Shown here piece after piece: positions 25,596 through 37,739 of a stretch of 56,463 nucleotides of DNA. The notes below the pieces were generated by a model. It saw only the letters and a list, made by a program, of their open reading frames with translations, was not told the origin of the DNA and ran no database searches. Every line of letters begins with the position of its first letter. Position 1 is the stretch's first letter. Made by a program: the position numbers and the translations under genes. This stretch comes from Candidatus Sulfotelmatobacter sp. (lineage in GTDB: Bacteria; Acidobacteriota; Terriglobia; Terriglobales; Acidobacteriaceae): contig JASHQM010000039.1 of the NCBI GenBank assembly GCA_030039165.1, forward strand, positions 1 through 56,463, written 5' to 3'.

Positions 25596-26711
25596 TCAGG
25601 CGCGAGTTTCTTGTGGCTCGCTCGTCGGCGCAATCTGAATCAGCGGATGCACCGGAGCTTGTTTTTCCTCCAGCATGCGCAAGGCTGCTTCATCGCGATA
25701 GCCCGTGAACAATGTGGCCTTCACCGTGGCCAGAAATCCGCCCAACGAACTGAATGTGGCATTTACCGCCGAGGCCTCATATCCGCTGTGCACCATGCAG
25801 TTCGCGCAGGCGGGATTGCCCGACTCCGTCCCGTAGTTTTGCCACGCCGTCGTCTCAAGCAATTCGGTGAATGTCTCCGCGTAGCCATCCTGCAAGAGGT
25901 AGCAAGGTTTCTGCCATCCAAAGACGTTGTAGGTTGGCATACCCCACGGTGTGCATGGATAGGTCCGCTTGCCCATCAAAAATTCCAGAAACAGCGGCGA
26001 CAGATTGAATCGCCAGTTCTTTTTGCGATTTGACAGAATCGCGCGAAACATGCGCCGCGTGCGTGCGCGCCCCAGAAAGTGCTTCTGGTCAGGAGCCTTA
26101 TCGTACGAATAGCCCGGTGAAAGCATCATGCCTTCCAGGCCAAGCTCCATCATGCTGTCAAAGAAAGCCCGCACGGACTTCGGATCGGCGCCGTCGAACA
26201 GAGTCGTGTTCGTGGTGACGCGAAAGCCGCGCGCCAGCGCGTCTTTGATGGCACCGACGGCTATGTCGTAGCCGCCTTCGCGGCAGACGGCGAGATCGTG
26301 CTCTTCGCGGTTGCCATCGAGGTGCACGCTGAAGGTCAGATACTTGCTGGGCTTGAAGAGGTGAATCTTCTCTTGCAGCAGCAGGGCATTGGTGCACAAA
26401 TAGATGTATTTCTTTCGCGCGACCAGGCCGTCTACGATTTCGTCGATTTGCGGGTGCATCAGCGGCTCGCCTCCGGGGATCGAAACCATGGGCGCACCGC
26501 ATTCGTCGACCGCGCGGAAGCATTCCTCGGGCGAAAGATCTTTTTTCAGGATGTGGGCCGGGTATTGAATTTTCCCGCACCCCGCGCAAGCCAGATTGCA
26601 GCGAAACAGCGGCTCGAGCATGAGCACCAGTGGGTACTGCTTCCGCCCGGCGAGCTTCTGGCGAAGCACGTAGGACGAAACAGTCCACATTTGGGATATG
26701 GGAACAGCCAT
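25596..26711 (-). CDS. hpnH: Adenosyl-hopene transferase HpnH (radical SAM)
   Basis: HpnH joins the 5'-deoxyadenosyl radical to diploptene, the first step to bacteriohopanepolyols. ATG 26711 starts the family N-terminus [20 protein letters not shown]. Residues 38-45 carry the radical-SAM cluster motif CNLACAGC, and [10 protein letters not shown] follows. A Cys-rich region near the C-terminus ([14 protein letters not shown]) matches the SPASM-like part of HpnH. 371 residues, as expected. The open frame upstream of 26711 is not family sequence. Hopanoid genes are not adjacent, so the rest of the pathway lies elsewhere. Divergent from gyrB. Confidence 0.93.
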   Translation of the reverse strand: MAVPISQMWTVSSYVLRQKLAGRKQYPLVLMLEPLFRCNLACAGCGKIQYPAHILKKDLSPEECFRAVDECGAPMVSIPGGEPLMHPQIDEIVDGLVARKKYIYLCTNALLLQEKIHLFKPSKYLTFSVHLDGNREEHDLAVCREGGYDIAVGAIKDALARGFRVTTNTTLFDGADPKSVRAFFDSMMELGLEGMMLSPGYSYDKAPDQKHFLGRARTRRMFRAILSNRKKNWRFNLSPLFLEFLMGKRTYPCTPWGMPTYNVFGWQKPCYLLQDGYAETFTELLETTAWQNYGTESGNPACANCMVHSGYEASAVNATFSSLGGFLATVKATLFTGYRDEAALRMLEEKQAPVHPLIQIAPTSEPQETRA

Positions 26712-26908
26712 TTCAGTCGAAGCAGTCCTTCCGCTTATCTTATCAGGCTCCCCTCTTAGCAAGCTCGCGCTAGATTTCGATGCAACAGGGCGCACGGTAG
26801 AAACGGAGTGGAAAAGCAGCGCGCCAATGGTACTTGGGAACTCATTCAAAACGGGATGTTTACCGCCTCGATTCATCCCCGGACGGCACCCCAAAAGTGT
26901 CGCCGCCG

Positions 26909-26917
26909 TGGTATAAT
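26909..26917 (+). promoter_or_regulatory. Candidate gyrB promoter (extended -10)
   Basis: TGGTATAAT is a perfect extended -10 (TGn-TATAAT). The -35 position is C-rich and not recognisable. It would give a leader of about 160 nt. gyrB promoters are often supercoiling-sensitive, which is not visible here. Confidence 0.5.
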
Positions 26918-27026
26918 TTTATCAGTCGCCGACCGAAGCTAACTATAAGATATTTCAACCACTTGAAGTCGATTTGCGAGATTCGACTCGGGCTCGGCTG
27001 CAGCAATTTTTCTGAGTCTCGGCTGA

Positions 27027-29765
<2,739 letters not shown>

Positions 29766-29820
29766 AAACTGTTTGCCACGGACTACAGGGATTAGCACGA
29801 ATCATTCAAGGGCGCCACGT

Positions 29821-31191
29821 CTAGTCGGGATTGATTTCCCGCTGCGTTGGCGGCAGCGCCAAAAGATTGGGATGCTCGGCATCCCTCCAGAAGGCGGCAA
29901 AGCATTCGCCGCGCTGCTCGGAATTCCAGACACTACCATCCGCGAAATGAACTGATGCGGGGTACACGGCCCAGCCCATCACGCGGGCCGCGCTTTCTTT
30001 AGGCGGGCCAGCCCTGTCTAGCGTTGCTTCCTGGCCCGGGGCGATCGCCTGCGTTGATGTCCATTGCGGATTGTTGGGGCGGCGAAGGTCTTGCGGCGCG
30101 AGGAACATTTCAGACATCAAGCTCAGGCTGTCGATCGGCTTCTTCGTTGCGTTCTTGACGGTGAGCGAGAAATTCCCCGGATGCTGCCAGAAATCGCCGC
30201 CGCTAATGACGATCGGGCAGGGGCGAGTTGGCGGTGGAACGATCGTAAAGACGGCCATCATTCCATTTTCCATGTGATCTTCCACGTGGCAGTGGAACAT
30301 CCACGTACCAGGATTATCGGCGATCATATCGACGGTTTTCATGCTGCCGGGAAGAAGCTCGATAACATCGGTGTGGCGTGATTCTTCGCTGACGGTTTCG
30401 CCGTGCCAATGCGGCGTGTGCAGGTCAATTTCATTGCCCATGCCGAGCAGATACCAGCGCACTTTTTCTCCTTGCTTCATCTGCAGGCCGGGAAGATTGC
30501 CGAAGATCAAGCCATTGATGGCGTAGAACAGGCCTTCCGGCTTGCCCGCACGCTCGTCAAAGATCTGAAACGAGGTAACGAATTCGCGGTCGACGTCTTT
30601 GGGCGAGCCATCAGGTTTGGCTTTGCCTTTGGCCGTGACAATGATCGGCCCCAGAAGCCCTGCGTTGACTTCGATCCCCGGATCGACGTGCGAGTGATAC
30701 CACCACACGATCGAACTGGGCTGCCCCGGTCCCGGCCCGCTCGCGGCATTGGCGAACCAGTGGTAAGTGAATTTTCGACCGGGGGCGACGCGGTCGCCGC
30801 GACCGAACGGGATATAAAACGAGCCTTCGCTGTCTTTGTCGTAACGCAGGCCGTGCGGATGCATGTCGTGCGGCATTTGCGTGCGATTCAGAAATTCGAC
30901 AACGACTTCGTCACCGACCTCGGCGCGAATAATAGGGCCGAGAATTCCCAGCCAGTCGGGCTGCGGTTTTTTTGTGGTGAAAGTGTCATCGGTATATTCG
31001 ATGAAGCGCGTTTTTGGCCATTGCAGCTTCGCGAAGCCCCTGCGGATGGGCGTGGCCGTCAGCAGATTCTGGCCGCTGGGAGCGTAGTCCCATGTGACAT
31101 CTTCAGCGGCGATGTAATAGTGGCGTGCGGCGGCAAAGCTGGAGACAGAGGAGAAGATAAAAACCAGCACAGCAGCGCGGGAGATGCTCAC
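29821..31191 (-). CDS. Secreted multicopper oxidase
   Basis: A copper enzyme that oxidises metal ions or phenolic substrates with O2. All four copper-binding motifs are present: HPHG (111-114), YHSHVD (166-168 HSH), HTPHWHG (258-263) and HCHVEDHMENGM (300-311), with the type 1 Cys in HCH and a Met axial ligand. The 456-residue protein has a signal peptide (AAVLVFIFSSVSSFAAA) and only two cupredoxin domains of the ceruloplasmin/hephaestin type, plus a C-terminal extension of about 130 residues without copper motifs. Convergent with gyrB. The repeat-like tail at 29774 lies between them. Confidence 0.9.
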   Translation of the reverse strand: MSISRAAVLVFIFSSVSSFAAARHYYIAAEDVTWDYAPSGQNLLTATPIRRGFAKLQWPKTRFIEYTDDTFTTKKPQPDWLGILGPIIRAEVGDEVVVEFLNRTQMPHDMHPHGLRYDKDSEGSFYIPFGRGDRVAPGRKFTYHWFANAASGPGPGQPSSIVWWYHSHVDPGIEVNAGLLGPIIVTAKGKAKPDGSPKDVDREFVTSFQIFDERAGKPEGLFYAINGLIFGNLPGLQMKQGEKVRWYLLGMGNEIDLHTPHWHGETVSEESRHTDVIELLPGSMKTVDMIADNPGTWMFHCHVEDHMENGMMAVFTIVPPPTRPCPIVISGGDFWQHPGNFSLTVKNATKKPIDSLSLMSEMFLAPQDLRRPNNPQWTSTQAIAPGQEATLDRAGPPKESAARVMGWAVYPASVHFADGSVWNSEQRGECFAAFWRDAEHPNLLALPPTQREINPD

Positions 31192-31349
31192 AAAGTTTAT
31201 TATCTCAAATTGAGTACTGTCGTCTTCGTCCTCAACGCGGCGCCAGCCGCGATAGGGATCTTACGTCAGCCGCAATCGCTCGTGCGGTAGGCATGGCCAC
31301 CGTCGACAGCATCTACCAGAAACATTCGCGGTCGTTTCCCCCAACCTTC

Positions 31350-33848
31350 CTACTGGCTTCCGAAGGGGTTTGGCGCCGCGTCGCTGCACGTCCCGCCGGT
31401 ATTCTGCGTTGGCGGCGACGGTGGCGTCATCCACGGTGGATTGGAGTAGTCGAAGAACTCGTCCATTTGTGCATTCTGGAACCCGTTCGAACCAGACTGA
31501 GCGGTGGACCAGTAGGCGTCGCGACTGTCGAGCGCGGGAACGTTAAACCGCTCTTCCACGAAGTTCAACCACGCCGTCGTATCTCTTACCACATGCGAAA
31601 CGTAGTTCTTTCTCGCATACGGCGAGACCACAATCATTGGAATGCGATAGCCCGTCATGGCAAAGCTGCACACGCCGGATGACTGGTCTGCGCCATCGCA
31701 CATATCGTTGGTGAGCAAATCAACCGGATAGGGAGAATCCCCGGCGGGGTTGTTGGGCAGCGGAACAGCCTGCGGCTGAACATGGTCGAAGAAGCCGCCC
31801 CATTCATCATAGGTGAAGATCAAGGCAGAATCGTGCCAAGAGGGGCTTGGTGCGCTACCCGGCGTGCTGTTCGTCCACATCAGGGTGTTGATGACATTGT
31901 TCTGGACCCACTGCGCTCCCTGTTGGATGTTTATCGGATACTGATCCGTGTCGTTGGGGTGCTCGTCGAGGCCCGCATCGGAGGGCGGCTCAATCATCGC
32001 GACTTGAGGAAGCGTTTGATTGGCTACATCGGTGGCGAACTGCGAAATCGGCTGGAAATTCTGCGCCAGCGTTGGAGTATTTTGAATTGTGGTTTCGTAA
32101 GTAAACTCGTTGACATAAGAGTTCTGAGCGAGGCACTGGTTATATTCGACGCCGGTAAACGAGCTGCAAGGCTGCCCATTGTTAGGGCCCGAGTCCTGCC
32201 ACGTCAGGCCGTCTGGGTCCATGTAATCCCTCCAGGTAATTCCAGCATTCTGAAGTTCCTCCACGATGGGCACGGCGGTATATGAGCTATCGTCTGGCTT
32301 ATCCTTCGACTTGGCATTTTGAGGGTATACGTGACCCTGAGAAGTTGCGGCCCAGATGAAGGCTCGATTGGCCTGAGTGCGCGTCATGACCGGCGCGAAC
32401 CAGCGATCAGAGGTCGCGAACTGCGTGGCCATGAAATAGTAGTAATTCAGATCGGCATCGGTAAAATACCCCATACCGCGATATCCGTTCACGTCATTGG
32501 TCGGGTTTCCCTGGAGGTTGTCTCCAATGGCATCATTGGCGGCGGCCTGAACAAATCCGTCGTCCATCCATGCAATGGTGTCCGGGTAACTGAAGGCATA
32601 GTTCCAACTGGCGTGCGCCTCATTCCAGAAAGGGCTGGTATCTTCCGTGCACACCGACTGCAGGTGGAATGAGGGCACCGGCGAGCCCCCTGAGGCGGAA
32701 CAGAAATCAGGCGTCGATGAAGGACCACAACCCGGGTTCGTGGGCGCCGGCCCTTGCAGCGGCGCGGCTCCTGAGGTGGGATTAAATTGCGCCAAGCCGT
32801 CGAACGACTGATCGGGGATGCCATTGTTCGCCCAGTACTGCCGCAAGTACCCGAAGTAGTGATCGAAGGAACGATTTTCCTGGGCAAAGAATATGATGTG
32901 GTTGATGCTCATGATCGTGCCGCCGGGATTGAACGTCGCGGTCGCGGTCGCGTTAGCGGTGAGGGTGAGCGCGCAGTCACCGGTGCCCGTGCAGGCGCCG
33001 CTCCAGCCATTGAAAACGCTCGAGCCGCTCGGCGTTTCGGTAAGCGTGACCTCAGTGTTCGAGGGGAAGATGGCGGTGCATGTTCCCGTAGTGCAGTTGA
33101 TGCCTGCAGGTGAACTGGTGACAGTGCCTGTCCCCGAGCCGGCGAGGGTAACGCTCAACGTATCGGCTCCGGCGAAGGCCGCGGTTACGCTGGTTGCGCC
33201 ACTGACTGTAACAACACAATTGCTGGTGCCCGTGCAGGCGCCGCTCCAGCCGGTGAAATTGTCACCCGAGGCCGGTGTCTCAGTGAGCGTCACCTGAGTA
33301 CCTTGAGGGAAGGCGGCCGAACACGATCCACTGCTGCAATTAATTCCCGCCGGCGTGCTGGTGACCGTGCCATTTCCGGTAACGGATACAGTCAGGCTGG
33401 ATTGAGCGGTGAACCTCACCGAAACCGTGACATTAGCCTCGATCGTCAGGGTGCATGGTTTTGTGCCCGAGCAGGCGCCGCCCCAGCTCGTAAAGGTATA
33501 GTTGGCGGCGGGTGTCGCCGTCAGCGTGACTTGTGTGTTCTGCGCGAAGCTGGCCGTGCACGTCCCGGGGCAATTGATTCCCGCAGGCATGCTGGTGACC
33601 GTGCCGGATCCCGTGGGCGGAGCGGTGACGGTAAGTTGGTAAGTTGGTGCTGCGGCAGTCAGGCCCTGGCAACCGTTCAAAAAAAACACGCTGGACAGGA
33701 CGCTGCAAAGAGCAAGAGCGAAGAGAATTTTCGACGTCACGGCGCTTCTCCGACGAGCAGGAATTGGATGTAGTCCCGCGCAAGCTAGTTGTCTTCGCCG
33801 ATCGCTGAAACATGCGCGAATCGCGGTGCTTGATCCGGTTTCTACCAT
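31350..33848 (-). CDS. Phosphoesterase (phospholipase C/acid phosphatase type) with three InlB-like repeats
   Basis: An exported hydrolase of the PF04185 phosphoesterase family. The catalytic domain begins INHIIFFAQENRSFDHYFGY, where the ENRSFDHYFG motif carries the metal and nucleophile residues; FDHVQPQA, RIPMIVVSPYARKNYVSH and FVEERFNVPALDSRDAYW complete the family. Before it lie three divergent InlB B-repeats of about 80 residues, each with GTVTSxPAGINC and a second Cys pair (CSG/CTG) likely forming disulfides. The signal FALALCSVLSSVFFLNGC has a lipobox. ATG 33848 has AGGAGGTG upstream but a long N-region; GTG 33740 also has GGAG and gives a tidier signal peptide. Confidence 0.85.
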   Translation of the reverse strand: MVETGSSTAIRACFSDRRRQLACAGLHPIPARRRSAVTSKILFALALCSVLSSVFFLNGCQGLTAAAPTYQLTVTAPPTGSGTVTSMPAGINCPGTCTASFAQNTQVTLTATPAANYTFTSWGGACSGTKPCTLTIEANVTVSVRFTAQSSLTVSVTGNGTVTSTPAGINCSSGSCSAAFPQGTQVTLTETPASGDNFTGWSGACTGTSNCVVTVSGATSVTAAFAGADTLSVTLAGSGTGTVTSSPAGINCTTGTCTAIFPSNTEVTLTETPSGSSVFNGWSGACTGTGDCALTLTANATATATFNPGGTIMSINHIIFFAQENRSFDHYFGYLRQYWANNGIPDQSFDGLAQFNPTSGAAPLQGPAPTNPGCGPSSTPDFCSASGGSPVPSFHLQSVCTEDTSPFWNEAHASWNYAFSYPDTIAWMDDGFVQAAANDAIGDNLQGNPTNDVNGYRGMGYFTDADLNYYYFMATQFATSDRWFAPVMTRTQANRAFIWAATSQGHVYPQNAKSKDKPDDSSYTAVPIVEELQNAGITWRDYMDPDGLTWQDSGPNNGQPCSSFTGVEYNQCLAQNSYVNEFTYETTIQNTPTLAQNFQPISQFATDVANQTLPQVAMIEPPSDAGLDEHPNDTDQYPINIQQGAQWVQNNVINTLMWTNSTPGSAPSPSWHDSALIFTYDEWGGFFDHVQPQAVPLPNNPAGDSPYPVDLLTNDMCDGADQSSGVCSFAMTGYRIPMIVVSPYARKNYVSHVVRDTTAWLNFVEERFNVPALDSRDAYWSTAQSGSNGFQNAQMDEFFDYSNPPWMTPPSPPTQNTGGTCSDAAPNPFGSQ

Positions 33849-33890
33849 GAGCACACCTCCTGCTCTACGTGAGAGCATGTATTGCAACGC

Positions 33891-34041
33891 AGGGGTCAGA
33901 GGCCAGGGGACAGGGATCAGAGTTCGGATGATCAATCTCTAATACCGATACCTACCCTTGGTTTCCCTCAGTGTGTATTCACAATCTAAGGTCCTGGATC
34001 AGAGTTTCTGATCTCTAATCCCTGACCTCTGACCCTGATCC
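33891..34041. repeat. Micro-repeats of CCCTGATCCCTGACC/GGTCAGAG type
   Basis: Intergenic repeats in opposed orientation. GGGGTCAGAGGCCAGGGGAC is near 33893-33913; GATCAGA/TCTGATC is at 33997-34013 (loop GTT); CTAATCCCTGACCTCTGACC then CTGATCCCTAA runs into the stop of the next gene. The pieces are built from TGACC/TGATCCC units and can fold against each other. They may serve as a terminator for the DUF5666 gene. No gene is seen in this gap. Confidence 0.45.
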
Positions 34042-35079
34042 CTAACGCGCGTTCACGGTCAAATTACGGGCGACGTAGCGGCTGCCATCAAAGCGTGCCA
34101 GCACTGTGACGTTTGCAGATTCGTGCAGGCTGTCGTCGGCGGGCAGCAATGATGGATCGACATAAATTTCGTAGGTCTTGTGATCCGTGGACGAAGTGAT
34201 CACGATGATGCCCATCCGCAAGTTGATGGCTGTAACTTCGCCCGCGAAGGTGAAGCTGGAACCGGGCAGCGCGAGAATCGAAACTTCCCGCGCGACCTCG
34301 GCGCCGTCTTGCTGCGGCCCGAATTTGACGGACACCAGGGCGCCTTCTTCCAAGTTGTACGCGGCGGTCGGGTGGTCGCCTTCTGTAACCCGGGTTTCGG
34401 GAGTGATGCGCACTCTGATGGAGCGCGGCGATAGCGCGTCGCGAACCAGCAGTTCGCCTTTGTCCGCACGATAGTGGATAACCGTCCCCTGGCTGTCGCC
34501 CGCAGAAGCCACGTCCTTGACGCGTATGTTGCGCGCGAAAATAGCGTCGCCGTCCAGTTCGGTATCGACGTAAACCCGATCGCCGGGCTTGAGATCGTAC
34601 GCGCTACCGCCAGCCGTGCCGCGGAAAAAATGGGTGCGCGGGTCGAACGAGATTTTTATTCTCCCGCCGCCGAAGACCCGCACTACGATTTGATCGCGCA
34701 CCCGGTCCAGCTTTTCAACCGTGCCGCCGATGAGCGTCGCGTTTTGTTTGGGAAGCGGAGGCAGATCGGGAATCAGGCTGGCAGGATCGAGGGTGATATC
34801 CGGAACATCGTCGATTTTGGCAGGGCGCACGGCAGTCGAAGGTTCGGCGGCCTCATTGGCAACCGGCTCGATCGCGTTTCCCGATAGCGGCGCTTCGTCT
34901 GCCTTTGGCGGAAGCACATTCAGCGAGGGCTGGATAGCTGTCGTAGACGGCTGAATTGCTTCATTGGACGAATGATTTGAAGAAGACGGAGTGACGATGT
35001 TCTGCTGTTGCGCGTGCGCGTTGGCAAACATGCACACCAGCAGAGCGATCCCCGAAATATTCAATGCGAACTGACGCAT
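34042..35079 (-). CDS. Secreted DUF5666-like protein
   Basis: A 345-residue exported protein (signal peptide ALNISGIALLVCMFANAHAQ). A low-complexity Pro/Ala/Ser/Glu region follows to about residue 105. Then come two to three tandem small beta-barrel units of the DUF5666 type, each with a pattern such as GGTVEKLDRVRDQIVVRVFG, DLKPGDRVYVDTELDGD and GTVIHYRADKGELLVRDA. Such domains are widespread in Acidobacteria with no assigned role. It stands divergently from the TPR gene at 35291. Confidence 0.75.
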   Translation of the reverse strand: MRQFALNISGIALLVCMFANAHAQQQNIVTPSSSNHSSNEAIQPSTTAIQPSLNVLPPKADEAPLSGNAIEPVANEAAEPSTAVRPAKIDDVPDITLDPASLIPDLPPLPKQNATLIGGTVEKLDRVRDQIVVRVFGGGRIKISFDPRTHFFRGTAGGSAYDLKPGDRVYVDTELDGDAIFARNIRVKDVASAGDSQGTVIHYRADKGELLVRDALSPRSIRVRITPETRVTEGDHPTAAYNLEEGALVSVKFGPQQDGAEVAREVSILALPGSSFTFAGEVTAINLRMGIIVITSSTDHKTYEIYVDPSLLPADDSLHESANVTVLARFDGSRYVARNLTVNAR

Positions 35080-35290
35080 ACAGCTCCCTCAGGCGACATC
35101 GGCAAAAGCAACACTCCAAGACTTGCCCGAAATCCCAGTTTTTTCGACGCTGCGGTTGGATGCAATTCGCCGGCGGTATGTTCACTCAGTTTTTGCGGAA
35201 TGCCACAAATTCGCGGCAAACAGATGCTGGCATTCGGCATCCAACTTGAGCTTCCGGGCGAAAGTCTTTTCTTTGGAGGGGTTGGAGTAA

Positions 35291-36409
35291 ATGCGCTCGA
35301 ACCGCTGCTTGATTGCCGGCATCATCGCCGCCGTTACGCTGTTAGGCACTGTGCAGGCCAAAGACATCAAAATCACGCTGCCGCGCCACAGCCGTCTTAC
35401 GCCAGTGCAGAAGTTAAACCGGCGCGGCGTGGAAGAGTTGCGAAAACACAACAACGAAAAAGCGGAACAGCTGTTTTACAAAGCCTACCTTCTCGATCCC
35501 GACGATCCCTTCACGTTGAATAATCTGGGCTACATTTCCGAATTGCAGGGCCAGGCCGAACGGGCCGAGAGTTTTTACTCCCTGGCCGGGCAGGAGCCGA
35601 CCGATGCCGTGATCGCCCGTTCCAGCTCGAAGCGAGTACTCGGGCGCTCGGTGAAAGAGGCGCTGGCCATCCCGGATGAGCCGCTCAGAATCAACCATGA
35701 AAACGTCGAGGCGGTGCGCTTGCTGCGTCAAGGACGCGCTCCGGAAGCGGACCTGCTGCTTGCCCAGTTGCTGAAGAGCGACCCGAATAATGTTTTTACC
35801 CTGAACAATCTCGGTGTTGCCAAGGAAATGGAAGGCGAATCGCAAGAGGCTCTGCGTTACTACGATTCGGCTGCTGCCGTGAATTCCTACGCCACGGCCG
35901 TGGTAACCCTGAACGTTGCCGCGCGCGGCGAGCCGGTGAATCGCCTGGCGGCCGAGAACGCAGAAAAATTGCGCCGGCGTTTGGCCACACAGACGAGTCC
36001 GGAGATTCAGGTGGCAGAACTGAATATCCGTGGAGTTTCGGCCCTGAACAGAAACGACTTGAAAGCGGCGGATGAGGATTTTCGCAAGGCATATGCTCTC
36101 GATCCCAACAATGCTTTCGCTGTGAACAATTATGGATACCTTTCTGAGATCGAAGGCGATCAGGAGAGTGCCGAGTTTTTCTATGAAAAGGCGCAGAGCA
36201 TGCCTGGCGCCGGCCATCCGGTCGGATTAGCGACCCGAAGGGGGGCGGAGGGCACGGCGTTGATTCAGGTAGCGTCGCAGAACGATTCCAAAGTCGAAAC
36301 TGTCGTCGATCGCGAGCGCGAGCTGCGCAGGTTGCGGCGAGAGCCGATCCTGTTGCATCGCCGCGATAACTCGCCTGTGCAGGAACCCGGCTCGCCAACC
36401 GATAGGTAG
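35291..36409 (+). CDS. Exported TPR-repeat protein
   Basis: A 372-residue periplasmic protein with an N-terminal signal peptide (CLIAGIIAAVTLLGTVQA). Tetratricopeptide-like units are seen at NRRGVEELRKHNNEKAEQLF, YKAYLLDPDDPFTLNNLGY, NNLGVAKEMEGESQEALRYY and NIRGVSALNRNDLKAADEDF. The pattern DPNNxFxLNNLGY-E recurs three times and marks a repeated protein-binding scaffold. The tail is Arg-rich. The Shine-Dalgarno is GGAG just before ATG 35291. No neighbour suggests a partner. Confidence 0.8.
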   Translation: MRSNRCLIAGIIAAVTLLGTVQAKDIKITLPRHSRLTPVQKLNRRGVEELRKHNNEKAEQLFYKAYLLDPDDPFTLNNLGYISELQGQAERAESFYSLAGQEPTDAVIARSSSKRVLGRSVKEALAIPDEPLRINHENVEAVRLLRQGRAPEADLLLAQLLKSDPNNVFTLNNLGVAKEMEGESQEALRYYDSAAAVNSYATAVVTLNVAARGEPVNRLAAENAEKLRRRLATQTSPEIQVAELNIRGVSALNRNDLKAADEDFRKAYALDPNNAFAVNNYGYLSEIEGDQESAEFFYEKAQSMPGAGHPVGLATRRGAEGTALIQVASQNDSKVETVVDRERELRRLRREPILLHRRDNSPVQEPGSPTDR

Positions 36410-36439
36410 TCGCCATTGTTCCAAACCATATGTAACCCT

Positions 36440-36467
36440 GTCATTCCGAAGCGGCGTGAAAAACCTG
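36440..36467. repeat. GTCATTCCGAAGCGG intergenic repeat, copy 4 (reverse)
   Basis: TGTCATTCCGAAGCGGCGTG is the reverse orientation of the CTTCGGAATGACA element. It lies in the convergent gap between the TPR gene and the DUF3443 gene, where a terminator would be needed. Confidence 0.5.
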
Positions 36468-36508
36468 CTTTCCCCGCCATACGCAACCAGCACCGAACTC
36501 TATGTCAG

Positions 36509-37723
36509 CTAATACGCCCAGTACGGCCCCGTCCCTCCGGGAGTGCTGGCGCCTTCAATGGCTGTGTAGAGGTTGCGGCCATAAAAGAAGGATAAGCCCC
36601 AATCGAATCCGCTCAGCGTATTTGGACCGGCCAACTGACCGAGCACAGCATCGTCCGGCAGATCATCTGCGTTGGCGACGCTGAAGCTCACCCCGCCGCT
36701 CGCCCCGTTCGTCCCTTGATTCGTTGCGGTAAGATTTTCTGTGCCCGATGGGCAATAGAAGTCTGGCATATCGGGGCAGGTGGGAATTCCGGTCTGGCTC
36801 TCGGTTAGAAAATAAATTCCGTTGGAGCCGCTGTCGATAAAACTTTGACTGTAGGAATTGTTGTTGTAGCTGGTGGTGAAGTCGCCATTCGCGTCGGTGG
36901 TGTAGACCGTCGCTCCATTCAAGCCGTTATTGGCCTGCGTGCCGATGCCAAAAACAAGCGATCCGCTTAGGGTGGCTTCGGGTGAAGTTGCTGCGGGAAG
37001 CTCAATAATCACGCCATTATTGTCGCTGGCGAACAAAGTCACCGGGTTTTGCAGTTGCTGAGACAGCGCCTGCCAAATAGACTGACAGGTCCCTGTAGAC
37101 GACGGGCACTCGTAGTAGACGTTGGGCGGACTGGATCCCGGAGGATTATCTGCCTGCACGCAGCCTGGGCCACAATCCTGTGCGAACTGGCTGACTCCGA
37201 GGAGTCCGTTAGCGCCGAGATTCGCCAGCGTGTCGGAAGAACTGCCGTTGCTCGTGCAGCTCGAAGGCGCGGTGAAATCGGTGTCGCTGAGCACCTGTAC
37301 AGGTGTGGAACTCGCCTTTTCGTCGGCGATTTCAATGTCTGCCGTTTGCACCGGGCCCCAGGTGTAGCTCGTGATGAATGGCAGGCATTCCACAACAGGA
37401 TTGCCGTCGGAAGCATTCTGCTGCGGCAATGACAGAGTCAACACCGAAGAGAGAATTCTCAGTCCAGAGGAGCCGGTGTCGACCAGCACGCCGTCGATCG
37501 TTTGGCAGGTGGAAGTTCCGGGCACGCAAACCGTGACGCTGGTAAATGCGCCGTTAGCATAATTTCCTGCCGGCCCGGAGTTGACGGTGATGGCCTGCAC
37601 GTTCGGGCCCGTGGGCGTCGTGGGCGTCTGCGAATTCGTATTCGAGCTTCTCCCTCCACACGATGAAATGGCCAGCACCGCGGCGCAGATAAGCCCTGAC
37701 GTCAATGTGCTCCGGCGCGTCAT
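36509..37723 (-). CDS. DUF3443 lipoprotein with two aspartic-protease-type motifs
   Basis: A 404-residue exported lipoprotein (signal with ISSC, Cys22). The N-lobe has VLVDTGSSGLRI (DTGSSG at 82-87) and the C-lobe SFIDSGSNGIYFL (DSGSNG at 297-302). These are the two catalytic-Asp motifs expected in a pepsin-like bilobed aspartic protease. The family is catalogued as DUF3443 and typically opens with PGTSTCQTIDGVLVDTGSSG as here. Cysteines in both lobes could form disulfides. It is the second gene behind the DUF2844 gene, 16 bp apart. Whether it is proteolytically active is inference. Confidence 0.85.
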   Translation of the reverse strand: MTRRSTLTSGLICAAVLAISSCGGRSSNTNSQTPTTPTGPNVQAITVNSGPAGNYANGAFTSVTVCVPGTSTCQTIDGVLVDTGSSGLRILSSVLTLSLPQQNASDGNPVVECLPFITSYTWGPVQTADIEIADEKASSTPVQVLSDTDFTAPSSCTSNGSSSDTLANLGANGLLGVSQFAQDCGPGCVQADNPPGSSPPNVYYECPSSTGTCQSIWQALSQQLQNPVTLFASDNNGVIIELPAATSPEATLSGSLVFGIGTQANNGLNGATVYTTDANGDFTTSYNNNSYSQSFIDSGSNGIYFLTESQTGIPTCPDMPDFYCPSGTENLTATNQGTNGASGGVSFSVANADDLPDDAVLGQLAGPNTLSGFDWGLSFFYGRNLYTAIEGASTPGGTGPYWAY

Positions 37724-37739
37724 TGCTGTTGCCTTCCGG

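Noticed and set aside
30403..31290. 295-codon + strand frame
   Set aside because: Antisense to the multicopper oxidase, whose copper motifs are intact.
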